This document shows positions 26,815-36,019 of a stretch of 64,000 bases of DNA, one piece after another (within the stretch, counting starts at the first letter, position 1; the number at the start of each line of letters is the position of its first letter). A model generated the notes under the pieces. The model had not been told where the DNA came from. It searched no databases and saw only the letters and a program-made list of their open reading frames with translations. A program made the position numbers and the translations under genes. Source of the stretch: Caballeronia catudaia (GTDB taxonomy: Bacteria; Pseudomonadota; Gammaproteobacteria; Burkholderiales; Burkholderiaceae); NCBI RefSeq assembly GCF_001544755.2, contig NZ_FCOF02000014.1, positions 1 through 64,000 of the forward strand. Direction: 5' to 3'.

Positions 26815-26864
26815 AATTGTCAAAAGCGATTTGACAGTCTGTCAACCGGCGCTGTAATTGTCAA
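26815..26864 (+). promoter_or_regulatory. Promoter and LysR-type operator for the beta-oxidation operon
   Basis: TTGACA (26831-26836), a 16-base spacer and TGTAAT (26853-26858) make a near-consensus sigma-70 promoter pointing at the FadB-like gene. The -35 lies within a perfect 15-base palindrome TTGACA-GTC-TGTCAA (26831-26845), which contains a T-N11-A core (26832-26844) typical of LysR sites. Identical direct copies of AATTGTCAA flank it at 26815-26823 and 26856-26864, 41 bases apart (about four helical turns). The placement suggests that a tetrameric LTTR from the divergent gene controls RNA polymerase here. Confidence 0.7.
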
Positions 26865-26931
26865 GGATGCCTTTCCCCGCGACAATGCACCCACGCCATT
26901 CCGAAAAAAATCCAATCAGGAGACTTGCTCC

Positions 26932-29058
26932 ATGACGCTTTCGAGCGCGCCCGAAACCGCGGCCGTCCAACATGAATTGCGCGGCGGCGTCCTCGTCGTG
27001 ACGATCGATCATGCGCCCGTCAACGCGATCAACGCAGGCGTGCGGCGCGGCCTCATCGACGCGATCGACGCCGCCGATGCCAACGCGTCCGCGCGCGCGG
27101 TGCTGATCGTCGGCGCGGGCCGCGGCTTCATCGCGGGCGCGGATATCCGCGAGTTCGGCAAGCCGCCGGTGCCGCCGTCGCTGCCCGACGTGTGCAATCG
27201 CATCGAAGCGTGCGGCAAGCCGGTGATCGCGGCGATTCACGGCGCGGCGCTCGGCGGCGGGCTGGAAATCGCGCTGGCGTCGCATTACCGGATCGCCGTC
27301 GAGGGCGCGAAGCTCGGTCTGCCCGAAGTGCTGCTGGGTCTTTTACCCGGCGCGGGCGGCACGCAGCGCTCGGCGCGTCTGATCGGCGCGCAGGCCGCGT
27401 TGTCGCTGATGCTGAGCGGCCGTCACGTCGGCGCGCAGGAAGCGCTGCGTCTCGGTCTCGTCGATCGCGTCGGCCAGAGCGACGACGTGGTCGCCGAAGG
27501 GCTCGCCTTCGCGCACGAACTCATCGCGACGCAGGCCGCGCCGCGTCGCACGAAAAACGCGCGCGGTCTCGCGGACAAGGACGCGAGCACCGCCGCGATC
27601 GCCGCCGCGCGCGCGGAAACGCAGAAGAAATCGCGCGGGCTGCTGTCGCCGCTGAAGATCGTCGACTGCGTGGAAGCGGCGCTGAATCTTCCCTTCGATG
27701 AAGGTCTGCGCTTCGAGCGCGAACGATTCCTCGAATGCCGAGAAAGCCCGCAGCGCGCGGGACTCGTGCATGCGTTCTTCGCCGAGCGCGAGGTGCAGAA
27801 GTCGCCGGAAACGCGCGATGCAAAGCCGCGCGAGATTCGCTCCGTCGGAGTCGTCGGCGGCGGGACGATGGGCGCGGGCATCGCCGTCGCGCTGCTCGAT
27901 GCGGGCCTCGCGGTGACGATGATCGAACGCGACGACGCATCGCTCGAACGCGGCCGCGCGCACATCGAAAACGTGTACGACGCGCTGATCGGGAAAGGGC
28001 GCATCACGCAGGAAGCGAAGGCGCGTGCGCTGCAGCGCTTCGACGGCGCCACGCGCTACGACGCGCTCGCCGACGCCGATGTCGTGATCGAAGCCGTCTT
28101 CGAGGACATGGCGGTGAAGAAAGCCGTTTTCGCCGAGCTCGATCGCGTGTGCAAGCCGGGCGCGGTGCTCGCGACCAACACGTCCTATCTCGACATCGAC
28201 GAGATCGCGGCGAGCATCTCGCGTCCGCAAGACGTGCTCGGGCTGCACTTCTTTTCGCCGGCGAACATCATGAAGCTGCTCGAAGTGGTCGTGCCCGCGC
28301 GCGTCGCCGCCGATGTCGTCGCGACCGGCTTCGAGCTCGCGAAGAAGCTGAAGAAAGTGGCCGTGCGCGCGGGCGTGTGCGACGGCTTCATCGGCAATCG
28401 CATGCTCGCGGTGTATCGCGCGGCGGCGGATCATCTGATGGAAGACGGCGCGTCGCCGTATCAGATCGATCAAGCCGTGCGCGACTTCGGCTTTCCGATG
28501 GGCCCGTATCAGGTCATCGATCTCGCGGGCGGCGACATCGGCTGGGCCGCGAGAAAGCGCCGCGCCGCAACGCGCGATCCGAATGCGCGCTATGTGCGTG
28601 TCGGCGATGAACTGTGCGAGCGCGGATGGTTCGGCCAGAAAACGGGACGCGGTTTCTATCGATACGAAGACGGCGCGCGCATCGGCAAGCCGGATGCGGA
28701 AGTCGAGGCGATCATCGACGCGGAGCGCGCGCGTGCGGGCGTTACGCCGCGCACGTTCAGCGACGACGAGATCGTGCGCCGCTATATGGCCGCGATGATC
28801 AACGAAGGCGCGAACATCGTGCATGAAGGCGTCGCGCAGCGTCCGCTCGATGTCGACGCCACGCTGATGCACGGCTTCGGTTTTCCGCGCCATCGCGGCG
28901 GTCCGATGCACTACGCTGACACCATCGGCCTTGCCAACGTGCTCGCCGATATCCGCGCGTTCGCGAAGGAAGATCCGCTGTTCTGGCGCGCATCGCCATT
29001 GATCGTCGATCTCGTCGAGCGCGGCAAAAACTTCGCGAGCCTGAATCGAACTTCATAG
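26932..29058 (+). CDS. Bifunctional enoyl-CoA hydratase / 3-hydroxyacyl-CoA dehydrogenase
   Basis: A 708-residue fusion. Residues 1-290 are a crotonase domain (GAGRGFIAGADIREFG; HGAALGGGLEIALASHYRIA; LPEVLLGLLPGAGGTQRSAR, with both catalytic glutamates). Residues 300-480 are the NAD-binding domain (VGVVGGGTMGAGIAVALLDA; LHFFSPANIMKLLEVVVPAR with the catalytic His). The rest is the tandem 3HCDH C-terminal domain (DGFIGNRMLAVYRAAADHL; HGFGFPRHRGGPMHYADTIG). It hydrates trans-2-enoyl-CoA and oxidises the 3-hydroxyacyl-CoA in beta-oxidation. The ATG has CAGGAGAC upstream. Followed after 12 bases by an acyl-CoA dehydrogenase; the set resembles pimF-pimC-pimD, which degrades dicarboxylates such as pimelate in Rhodopseudomonas. 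Confidence 0.95.
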   Translation: MTLSSAPETAAVQHELRGGVLVVTIDHAPVNAINAGVRRGLIDAIDAADANASARAVLIVGAGRGFIAGADIREFGKPPVPPSLPDVCNRIEACGKPVIAAIHGAALGGGLEIALASHYRIAVEGAKLGLPEVLLGLLPGAGGTQRSARLIGAQAALSLMLSGRHVGAQEALRLGLVDRVGQSDDVVAEGLAFAHELIATQAAPRRTKNARGLADKDASTAAIAAARAETQKKSRGLLSPLKIVDCVEAALNLPFDEGLRFERERFLECRESPQRAGLVHAFFAEREVQKSPETRDAKPREIRSVGVVGGGTMGAGIAVALLDAGLAVTMIERDDASLERGRAHIENVYDALIGKGRITQEAKARALQRFDGATRYDALADADVVIEAVFEDMAVKKAVFAELDRVCKPGAVLATNTSYLDIDEIAASISRPQDVLGLHFFSPANIMKLLEVVVPARVAADVVATGFELAKKLKKVAVRAGVCDGFIGNRMLAVYRAAADHLMEDGASPYQIDQAVRDFGFPMGPYQVIDLAGGDIGWAARKRRAATRDPNARYVRVGDELCERGWFGQKTGRGFYRYEDGARIGKPDAEVEAIIDAERARAGVTPRTFSDDEIVRRYMAAMINEGANIVHEGVAQRPLDVDATLMHGFGFPRHRGGPMHYADTIGLANVLADIRAFAKEDPLFWRASPLIVDLVERGKNFASLNRTS

Positions 29059-29070
29059 GGATCGGCAGTC

Positions 29071-30249
29071 ATGGACCTGAAATTCACCGCGGAGGAAAAG
29101 AGCTTCCGCGCCGAAGTGCTCGAATTCCTGCGCACGTCGTTGCCGGAGCACATCGCGCAAAAAGTGCGTACAGGCAAGCGTCTGATGCGCGACGACATGG
29201 CGCAATGGCACGGCATTCTCGACGCGAAAGGCTGGCTCGCGAATCACTGGCCGAAGGAATACGGCGGACCCGGTTGGACCGCGGTGCAGAAGTTCATCTT
29301 CGAGAACGAATGCGCGATTGCGGGCGCGCCGCGCATCGTGCCCTTTGGCGTGAACATGCTTGGGCCGGTGCTCATCAAGTACGGCAGCGAGGCACAGAAG
29401 CGCCACTGGCTGCCGCGCATTCTCGATGGCTCCGACTGGTGGTGTCAGGGTTATTCGGAGCCGGGCGCGGGCTCCGATCTCGCATCGGTGCGCACGTCGG
29501 CGGTGCGTACGATGGAGAACGGCGAGGAGGTCTACGTCGTCAACGGACAGAAGACGTGGACCACGCTCGCGCACTACGCGAACATGATCTTCTGCCTCGT
29601 GCGCACATCGCGGGACGCGCGCAAGCAGGAAGGCATCAGCTTTCTGCTGATCGACATGAACACGCCGGGCGTGGAAGTGCGTCCGATCATCACGCTCGAC
29701 GGCGAGCATGAAGTCAACGAAGTCTTCTTCACCGATGTCCGCGTGCCCGCCGCGAATCTCGTCGGTGAGGAGAACAAGGGCTGGACTTATGCGAAATATC
29801 TGCTGACCTACGAGCGCACGAATATCGCGGGCGTGGGCTTTTCGGTCGCGGCGCTTGGCCGCCTGAAAGCGGCGGCGGGCAGGATGCAGAGCAATGGCCG
29901 CGCGCTCATCGACGATCCCTTGTTCGCCGCGCGTCTCGCGCGTGTGGAGATCGATCTCGAGAACATGAAGACGACGAACCTGCGTGTGCTCGCGGCGGTT
30001 GCGGGCGGCGGCGCGCCGGGCGCGGAAAGCTCGATGCTCAAGATTCGCGGCACGGAGATTCGCCAGGAGATCTCGTCGCTGATGCGCCGCGCGATGGGGC
30101 CGTATGCGCAGCCTGTCATCGAATATGGTTCGGATGACGAAACTTCAACGGAGGCCGCGCAGTACTTCAACAATCGCAAGCTGTCGATCTTCGGCGGCTC
30201 CAACGAAATTCAGAAGAACATCATCGCGAAGATGATGCTCGGGCTCTAA
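29071..30249 (+). CDS. Acyl-CoA dehydrogenase (pimeloyl-CoA dehydrogenase large-subunit-like)
   Basis: A 392-residue FAD-dependent acyl-CoA dehydrogenase. Conserved parts are NHWPKEYGGPGWTAVQKFIF, WWCQGYSEPGAGSDLASVRT (the GYSEPGxGSD FAD loop), NGQKTWTTLAHYANMIFCLV and IRQEISSLMRRAMGPYAQPV, with KLSIFGGSNEIQKNIIAKMM at the C-terminus (GGSNEIQKNI, FAD dimer contact). The FadE-related type with this C-terminus works with a smaller partner subunit, and the next gene is of the same superfamily, 12 bases downstream. It introduces the trans-2 double bond and passes electrons to ETF. Confidence 0.94.
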   Translation: MDLKFTAEEKSFRAEVLEFLRTSLPEHIAQKVRTGKRLMRDDMAQWHGILDAKGWLANHWPKEYGGPGWTAVQKFIFENECAIAGAPRIVPFGVNMLGPVLIKYGSEAQKRHWLPRILDGSDWWCQGYSEPGAGSDLASVRTSAVRTMENGEEVYVVNGQKTWTTLAHYANMIFCLVRTSRDARKQEGISFLLIDMNTPGVEVRPIITLDGEHEVNEVFFTDVRVPAANLVGEENKGWTYAKYLLTYERTNIAGVGFSVAALGRLKAAAGRMQSNGRALIDDPLFAARLARVEIDLENMKTTNLRVLAAVAGGGAPGAESSMLKIRGTEIRQEISSLMRRAMGPYAQPVIEYGSDDETSTEAAQYFNNRKLSIFGGSNEIQKNIIAKMMLGL

Positions 30250-30261
30250 AGGAATCGCGCG

Positions 30262-31401
30262 ATGAATTTCCAGCACACCGAAGACCGGCGGATGCTCGCG
30301 GATTCGCTGAATCGCTTCATCGTCGAACAATACGGGTTCGACATGCGTGATCGCATCGCGCGCTCCGAAGAAGGCTTCAGCCGCGACATGTGGCGGCGTT
30401 TTTGCGAGCTCGGCATCATCGGCGCGTTTTTCGATGAAGCGGCGGGCGGCTTCGGCGGCGATGGTTTCGATGTCGCCGTCGTGTTCGAAGCGCTCGGGCG
30501 CGGGCTCGTCGTCGAGCCGTTTATCGATGCGCTGATCGTCGGGCGCGCGCTCGCGCATGCGGGCAGCGAGGCGCAGCGTGACATCATCGCGAAGTTGATT
30601 GAGGGCGAAACGATCGCGGCATTCGCGCACGATGAACCCGGCTCGCACTACGAGCGCGCGCGCGTGACGACGCGCGCCATACGGCGTGGCGATCAATGGG
30701 TGTTGAAAGGCGCGAAGGGCGTCGTGCAGCAGGGCGAGCATGCGGACGTGTTGCTCGTGTCGGCGCGCACGTCCGGCGGCGATTTCGAACGAGCGGGCAT
30801 AGCGCTTTTCATGGTGCCGCGTGAGCATCGAGGCGTGAGCGTGCGTGGCTATCGAAAGATCGATGGCGGACGCGCGGCGGAAGTCTTGCTCGACGATGTC
30901 ACGCTCGATGCCGACGCGCTCGTCGGTCATGAAGGCGATGGCTACGCGACGCTGGAGCATGCAGTGGGCTATGGACTCGTCGCGCTGGCATCGGAAGCGG
31001 TTGGCGCGATGGACGTCGCGAAAGAGCACACGCTCGAGTATCTGCGCACGCGAAAGCAGTTCGGCACGCCGATCGGCGCGTTTCAGGCGCTGCAGCATCG
31101 CATGGCCGATGTGCTGATCGAGATCGAACAGGCGCGCTCGGCTGCGATCAACGCGGCGGCGGCGGTCGGTGAATCGGGTGTCGCGCGTGAACGTGCATTG
31201 TCGGCGGCGAAGTATTCGGTCGGGCGCATCGGCGCGCGCGTCGCAGAGGAGTCGATTCAACTGCATGGCGGCATCGGCATGACGTGGGAGCTGCCGCTTG
31301 CTCATTACGCGAAGCGCCTCGTGATGATCGATCATCAACTCGGCGACGAGGATCATCATCTTGCCCGCTATATGGAACTTGGACGTGCTTCCGTTTCCTG
31401 A
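30262..31401 (+). CDS. Acyl-CoA dehydrogenase (pimeloyl-CoA dehydrogenase small-subunit-like)
   Basis: A 379-residue acyl-CoA dehydrogenase homologue. It has FCELGIIGAFFDEAAGGFGG, FAHDEPGSHYERARVTTRAI in place of the standard FAD loop, LKGAKGVVQQGEHADVLLVS, and ESIQLHGGIGMTWELPLAHY (HGGIGMTWE) near the C-terminus. The loop differs from GYSEPGAGSD of its neighbour, consistent with a divergent partner subunit. It forms a heterotetramer with the preceding gene product in the PimC/PimD model; that is inference from order and similarity. Last gene of the operon, with no terminator of clear quality after it. Confidence 0.92.
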   Translation: MNFQHTEDRRMLADSLNRFIVEQYGFDMRDRIARSEEGFSRDMWRRFCELGIIGAFFDEAAGGFGGDGFDVAVVFEALGRGLVVEPFIDALIVGRALAHAGSEAQRDIIAKLIEGETIAAFAHDEPGSHYERARVTTRAIRRGDQWVLKGAKGVVQQGEHADVLLVSARTSGGDFERAGIALFMVPREHRGVSVRGYRKIDGGRAAEVLLDDVTLDADALVGHEGDGYATLEHAVGYGLVALASEAVGAMDVAKEHTLEYLRTRKQFGTPIGAFQALQHRMADVLIEIEQARSAAINAAAAVGESGVARERALSAAKYSVGRIGARVAEESIQLHGGIGMTWELPLAHYAKRLVMIDHQLGDEDHHLARYMELGRASVS

Positions 31402-31444
31402 GCGCGTGTCAGGCAAATGAACTAGCCTGAGGCTTTGAACGACC

Positions 31445-31699
31445 ATGCTCGCGATCATTAACGACACCGTCCGAAGCGACGCGGCCAAGCTGGCCGACAA
31501 GGAAGATACCACGCTCTGGCGCTGGTTTTCCGGACTGTACGACGAAGGACGAATCCGCTGGTGCCGGTCCGCGCAAGGATGGCTCGTCAGCGTGGACCAC
31601 AAGCATCTCGCGACGGCGCCGGACTTCGATACGGCGATCCGCGTATCGCGTGAACGGTACTACAGCGGCAGGCTGAAACGCGCGGAGCTTCGTCGCTGA
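31445..31699 (+). CDS. Small hypothetical protein, 84 residues
   Basis: A compact protein of mixed character beginning MLAIINDTVRSDAAKLADKE and ending RERYYSGRLKRAELRR. It has two tryptophans in TLWRWFSGLYDEGRIRWCRS and one in GWLVSVDHKHLATAPDF. No signal or membrane segment. I do not recognise a family, but the reading frame has typical GC3-rich codon use and no competing frame. It may be a stand-alone gene, 43 bases after the beta-oxidation operon. Confidence 0.6.
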   Translation: MLAIINDTVRSDAAKLADKEDTTLWRWFSGLYDEGRIRWCRSAQGWLVSVDHKHLATAPDFDTAIRVSRERYYSGRLKRAELRR

Positions 31700-31837
31700 A
31701 GCAGGCTTGTGTATCGCAATGTATCCGGGCGGCGCGGCGATACATAGCGATTCAACTTCACCCGCATTCGACATGAGCCGGATACGTCGGCCGGTTCTAA
31801 TATCCCCAAGCCAACACGCACAACAAGGGGAAATGCC

Positions 31838-32875
31838 ATGTCGGATCCGATCAATACACGCCGCCGCCGTTTGCTGGGCACGATCGTTGCCGGCATCGGC
31901 CTTCTCGAACTCGGCCTGAGCGGGCTCGCGAAAGCGCAGCACGCGAGCACGCCGCGCAGCATGTTCACGCCGCCCGCTTCGTTCACGAATCTACGCTATG
32001 TCGAGACGTCGACGCTTCGCATCGGTTATGCGGAAGCCGGACCGCGCAATGGTCCCGTCGTCATACTCGTGCACGGCTGGCCGTATGACATCTATAGCTT
32101 CGCCGAAGTCACGCCGATGCTCACGTCGGCGGGTTATCGCGTGCTCGTTCCGTATCTGCGAGGCTACGGCCCGACGCGCATTCTTTCCTCCGACACGCCG
32201 CGCAACGGGCAGCAGGCGGCGATCGCGCATGACATCATCGAATTCATGGATGCCTTGAAGATCGACAAGGCGATTCTCGGCGGCTTCGACTGGGGCGCGC
32301 GCACGGTCAATATCATCGCGGCGCTGTGGCCGGAGCGCTGCAAGGCGATGGTGTCGGTGAGCGGCTATCTCATCGGCAATCAGAAGGCCGGCGAAACGCC
32401 GTTGCCGCCCAAGGCGGAGCTGCAGTGGTGGTATCAGTTCTACTTCGCGACGGAGCGCGGCCGCGCGGGTTATGAAGCGAATCGCCACGACTTCAACAAG
32501 CTGATCTGGCGCCTCGCATCGCCCCAATGGCAGTTCGACGATACCGCTTATGAACTTTCGGCCGCTTCGTTCGATAATCCGGATCACGTGGCTATCGTGA
32601 TTCACAACTATCGCTGGCGTCTGGGACTCGCGCAGGGCGAGCCGCAATTCGATGCGCTCGAAGCGCGCCTCGCCACCGCGCCGACGATCGCCGTGCCGAC
32701 CATCACGATGGAAGGCGATGCGAACGGCGCGCCGCATCCCGAGCCGTCCGCGTATGCGAAGAAGTTCACCGGCAAGTATGAGCATCGGAATATTGGTGGC
32801 GGCGTCGGGCATAACTTGCCGCAGGAAGCGCCGCGCGCTTTCGCCGATGCGGTGATCGAGGCGGACCGGATGTGA
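31838..32875 (+). CDS. Exported alpha/beta hydrolase, epoxide-hydrolase-like (Tat signal)
   Basis: A 345-residue protein. The N-terminus TRRRRLLGTIVAGIGLLELG followed by AKAQH is a twin-arginine signal, so it is exported folded to the periplasm. The hydrolase core has the oxyanion HGWPYDIYSFAEV, the nucleophile elbow GGFDWGARTVNIIA (Asp at the D of FDWG, as in epoxide hydrolases and haloalkane dehalogenases), a cap region (WWYQFYFATERGRAGYEANR) and a late His in GGVGHNLPQEAPRAF. The acid is likely in the ITMEGDANGAPH loop. It probably hydrolyses an epoxide or halide; the true substrate is unknown. AAGGGGA precedes the ATG. Confidence 0.9.
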   Translation: MSDPINTRRRRLLGTIVAGIGLLELGLSGLAKAQHASTPRSMFTPPASFTNLRYVETSTLRIGYAEAGPRNGPVVILVHGWPYDIYSFAEVTPMLTSAGYRVLVPYLRGYGPTRILSSDTPRNGQQAAIAHDIIEFMDALKIDKAILGGFDWGARTVNIIAALWPERCKAMVSVSGYLIGNQKAGETPLPPKAELQWWYQFYFATERGRAGYEANRHDFNKLIWRLASPQWQFDDTAYELSAASFDNPDHVAIVIHNYRWRLGLAQGEPQFDALEARLATAPTIAVPTITMEGDANGAPHPEPSAYAKKFTGKYEHRNIGGGVGHNLPQEAPRAFADAVIEADRM

Positions 32876-33355
32876 GCGGGCGGTTGTAACGCCCGGTTTC
32901 AGATGAAGGCAGGGTAGGGACTATCAAACAGTCCACCGGGAGACTCGGCGTTGTCAGGAACGCGCCCGACGCATGGTAGGCGAACGCGCTACGCGTCCCT
33001 GATGCGTTCAACCAGAGGTGCATATCGAGGGAAGCCATGACGCTGTAAGCGACGTCGGCGGGCATGGCGGCGGACTCAGGTACCTGAACGCGCGGCCCAG
33101 GCCGCGGCGTCTTTCCACTTGTCTCCGCCGCAGCGGTAACTGCCACCGCCGGAAAGTCTTCAACCACTAGGAATGCTCCCAATTATACGGACTGCGATTG
33201 ATTGTTGACTCCAGGCAGTAAAAATTTAGGTCACAATCGAACGGTTTGACCCGAATTACAAAGCTAATTCGTGGCATGTGATCCGATGGGGCGTAGCGCA
33301 ACGCTTCAGTGTAGTCGTCGAGCCAACGGCGCAAGTTCAGCAGGGAGTATTTCGC
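32876..33355. other. 480-base stretch leading into the T6SS island; no convincing gene
   Basis: A minus-strand frame (32766-33182) is open but overlaps the hydrolase and lacks a recognisable domain. From 33180 on the DNA turns AT-rich, as expected of a promoter and of the left boundary of the vgrG island. It contains TTGACT and TTGACC elements but no convincing -10 at proper spacing. CAGGGAG at 33341-33347 is the ribosome site of vgrG. Confidence 0.5.
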
Positions 33356-36019
33356 ATGTCGATGGTGTTACCGAGTCAGGCGTATAGCCTGGTACTCAAG
33401 CCGCAGCCCGGGCTTATCTCTGTGTCGAGCTTCAATGGAAAGCTTGATATTAGTGAGTTATACAAATTCAATATCGAATTCACCAGTCCGGACTCCGATA
33501 TCGGAATGGACGAGGTGGTTGGGCGTCCCGCAGCGTTCACGGTGGAACCCGTGGACCCGGATATGGACTATCTTTCCCGTATGTTTGGCGAGCGGGCAAA
33601 GGACTTCAGCAAGGTGCCCAAGGCGTTTGCGACGCACGGGATCATTGACACGTTCGAAAAACTCGGCACGTCGGCCGACGAGACGCGATATCGCGTCACA
33701 CTCGTGCCGAAAATCGCAGATTTGGCCAGGGTGCGCAAAAGCAGACTGTTTCAGAAACAGTCGGTCGTTGAAATTATCACGGACACCTTGCGCCACTACG
33801 GTTACCGCTTGGGCGTGGACTTCGATTTTCTGAAACTTCGCGGCAAGTATAAGCGGCACGAGTACGTCACTCAATATCACGAGACGACCTTTGCATTCGT
33901 TCAAAGGCTCTGTGCGGAGGAAGGCCTTTGGTTCCGCTTCGAGCAAAAGCGCGATCGCGCCGTGATTATATTCGGGGATGATCTGGAGGCCTATGCTCGT
34001 AAGAAAAGGATTGTGCCATTTCGTCTGTATTCGGGCCTTGAGAGCGCAGGCGCGGAGTCGATCCGTTCGCTCAAAACCATCACCCGGCGCGTGCCTGAAG
34101 CGATCCAGTTGAACGACTACAACCATCGGCAAGCGGATGTTTCGCTGCTGGTGGAAGAGAATGTCGCGCCGGCGGACAAGACCACGGATGGCGTGGATTC
34201 GACTTGGGGTGAACATTACGAAACCCGCGAAGAGGGTAAGGAGATCGCGCGCCGTCGCCATGAAGAGCATCTGGCCACGCAGATCAGCTTTCGCGGACGG
34301 GGCAATCCGTTCTCGCTCGAGATCGGTGAAGCGATGAACCTGGACGTCAACCCGAAGGATGCGCCGCACGGGTTGCTCGTGACGTCCATCCGTCTCGGCG
34401 GCGGTCGGCGCACGTCGTACTGGTGCGCATTCCGGGCGATTCCAGCGGATCGGAGGTGGCGTACGAGCATCAGTTCGATCACGCGACCCAAAATCGAAGG
34501 CATCCTGCCAGCGCGAATCGATTCGCCGGGGAAGTACACCTATTCGTATCTGACCGAGAAAGGGCTGTACGTCACCACGATGCCGTTCGATCTGGACGAA
34601 TGGAGTCCGGGTGGCCGCAGCCGTGCGATTCGGATGATGAAGCCGTATGCGGGGCAGAACTACGGTCACCATTTCCCGCTGATCGACGGGGCGGAAGTTG
34701 CGCTGATCTTCACTGCGCAAGATCCGAATCGGCCCATGATTGCGGGCGCCTTGCATGACAGTCTGAATCCGGACCTCGTCAACAACCTGAATCACACGCG
34801 GAATATCATCCGCACCGCCGCGCTCAATGAGATGCGTATGGAGGACAAGCGGGGATTCGAGCATATCCATCTGACGACGCCATTTCAGGCCAGTGAGCTC
34901 ACTCTCGGGCACATGGTCGATGGGGATCGCAAGGAGAGGGGGCGCGGGGCGGAGCTGCGCAGCGATGAGCACGTCGCCGTCCGAGGGGGGAAGGGCGTAT
35001 TCATTTCTGCGGACGTGCAGAATGCGGCCGGCGGCAAACAGCTTGATATGCAGCCCGCACAAGGCCTGCTCGAACAGGCGTTGCTACAAACTCAGTCCCT
35101 CGTCGTGACTGCCAAGGCGGCGCAGGCCATTGCGGCCGACTATGAGAGTCAGAAGGCGCTGCTTGACGGCACCCTGCGCGAACTGAAGAAGGCGGGCGTA
35201 CTGGTGAGCGCTCCAGCGGGCGTGGGCGTTGCATCGGGTGAGCATCTGCAGCTGACTGCGGCCAAGAACCTCATGGCGACTGCGGGGGGAAGCGCCGATA
35301 TTGGTGTGCTGCGTCGCTTCACAGTCGCAGCGGGCGAAGCGGTGTCGATTTTTGCGCAAAGACTGGGGATGAAGTTGTTCGCAAAGGGCAAGGTGGAAGT
35401 GCAGTCGCAGGGCGATGAGATGGCACTGTCGGCGCTCAAGGACGTGACGATTTCGAGCGTGGACGGTCGGCTCGTACTGTCCGCGGCCAAAGAAGTTTGG
35501 ATTGGTGCGGGCGGGTCGTACATCAAGATCAACGCCAATCGCATCGAGAACGGCACGCCAGGGGACATTCTCGAGAAATGTGCGGTGTGGAGCAAGCCGA
35601 GCGCAGCGTCGGCGCAGATCAGTTCGAAGCTGCCAGACAGCCTGCCGGGCCAGCCGCTTACGATCAATCTGGCCGCATCACCGGCGTCCAGATCGGTTGT
35701 TCCTGCGGGCATGCCGTACACACTTTCTGCTGATGGCAAAGTCGTTAGCAAAGGGTTGATCAGCAAAAACGGTCAGATACCCGTCAACCACATGACCACG
35801 ACAAAGGAATATAGGTTGGAGCTAGCGAACGGCGTGACTTACTCCGTGCCAGTCGCGGAAAACTATCGGGGTAATGCCGCCAACGGCGAACTCGCTAACA
35901 AGGGCTTTCAGTTTCACGAAGGATTGGCTGGCTCAGAGGATGCGGTGGACAGGGCTGTTCACCGCATGCAATACAGCAATCTATTGAATTCAACCGACTC
36001 AGAGAACAGTGATGTCTAG
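33356..36019 (+). CDS. vgrG: T6SS spike protein VgrG
   Basis: An 887-residue VgrG. The N-terminal part (residues about 8-330) is the gp27-like ring (FNGKLDISELYKFNIEF, VQRLCAEEGLWFRFEQ, the KTI block before YNHRQADVSLLVEE). Residues about 390-480 form the gp5 OB-fold (GLYVTTMPFDLDEWSPGGRS, GHHFPLIDGAEVALIFTAQD, PNRPMIAGALHDS). A DUF2345 region follows (DMQPAQGLLEQALLQTQSLV, GVGVASGEHLQLTAAKNLMA), then a C-terminal extension of about 150 residues (LPGQPLTINLAASPASRS onwards) resembling a small beta-sandwich adaptor. VgrG trimers cap the Hcp tube and carry effectors. Its stop overlaps the phospholipase D start by 8 bases, so that effector is its cargo. Confidence 0.95.
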   Translation: MSMVLPSQAYSLVLKPQPGLISVSSFNGKLDISELYKFNIEFTSPDSDIGMDEVVGRPAAFTVEPVDPDMDYLSRMFGERAKDFSKVPKAFATHGIIDTFEKLGTSADETRYRVTLVPKIADLARVRKSRLFQKQSVVEIITDTLRHYGYRLGVDFDFLKLRGKYKRHEYVTQYHETTFAFVQRLCAEEGLWFRFEQKRDRAVIIFGDDLEAYARKKRIVPFRLYSGLESAGAESIRSLKTITRRVPEAIQLNDYNHRQADVSLLVEENVAPADKTTDGVDSTWGEHYETREEGKEIARRRHEEHLATQISFRGRGNPFSLEIGEAMNLDVNPKDAPHGLLVTSIRLGGGRRTSYWCAFRAIPADRRWRTSISSITRPKIEGILPARIDSPGKYTYSYLTEKGLYVTTMPFDLDEWSPGGRSRAIRMMKPYAGQNYGHHFPLIDGAEVALIFTAQDPNRPMIAGALHDSLNPDLVNNLNHTRNIIRTAALNEMRMEDKRGFEHIHLTTPFQASELTLGHMVDGDRKERGRGAELRSDEHVAVRGGKGVFISADVQNAAGGKQLDMQPAQGLLEQALLQTQSLVVTAKAAQAIAADYESQKALLDGTLRELKKAGVLVSAPAGVGVASGEHLQLTAAKNLMATAGGSADIGVLRRFTVAAGEAVSIFAQRLGMKLFAKGKVEVQSQGDEMALSALKDVTISSVDGRLVLSAAKEVWIGAGGSYIKINANRIENGTPGDILEKCAVWSKPSAASAQISSKLPDSLPGQPLTINLAASPASRSVVPAGMPYTLSADGKVVSKGLISKNGQIPVNHMTTTKEYRLELANGVTYSVPVAENYRGNAANGELANKGFQFHEGLAGSEDAVDRAVHRMQYSNLLNSTDSENSDV

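Noticed and set aside
27343-28911. A 522-codon frame antisense to the FadB-like gene
   Set aside because: Shadow frame of a high-GC gene; no domain or ribosome site.
31390-31440. Hairpin TCAGGC/GCCTGA after the second acyl-CoA dehydrogenase as terminator
   Set aside because: Stem of only six pairs with a ten-base loop and no T run.
32766-33182. 138-codon minus-strand frame before vgrG
   Set aside because: Overlaps the hydrolase gene by 110 bases, no recognised domain, and its composition is that of a shadow frame in part.
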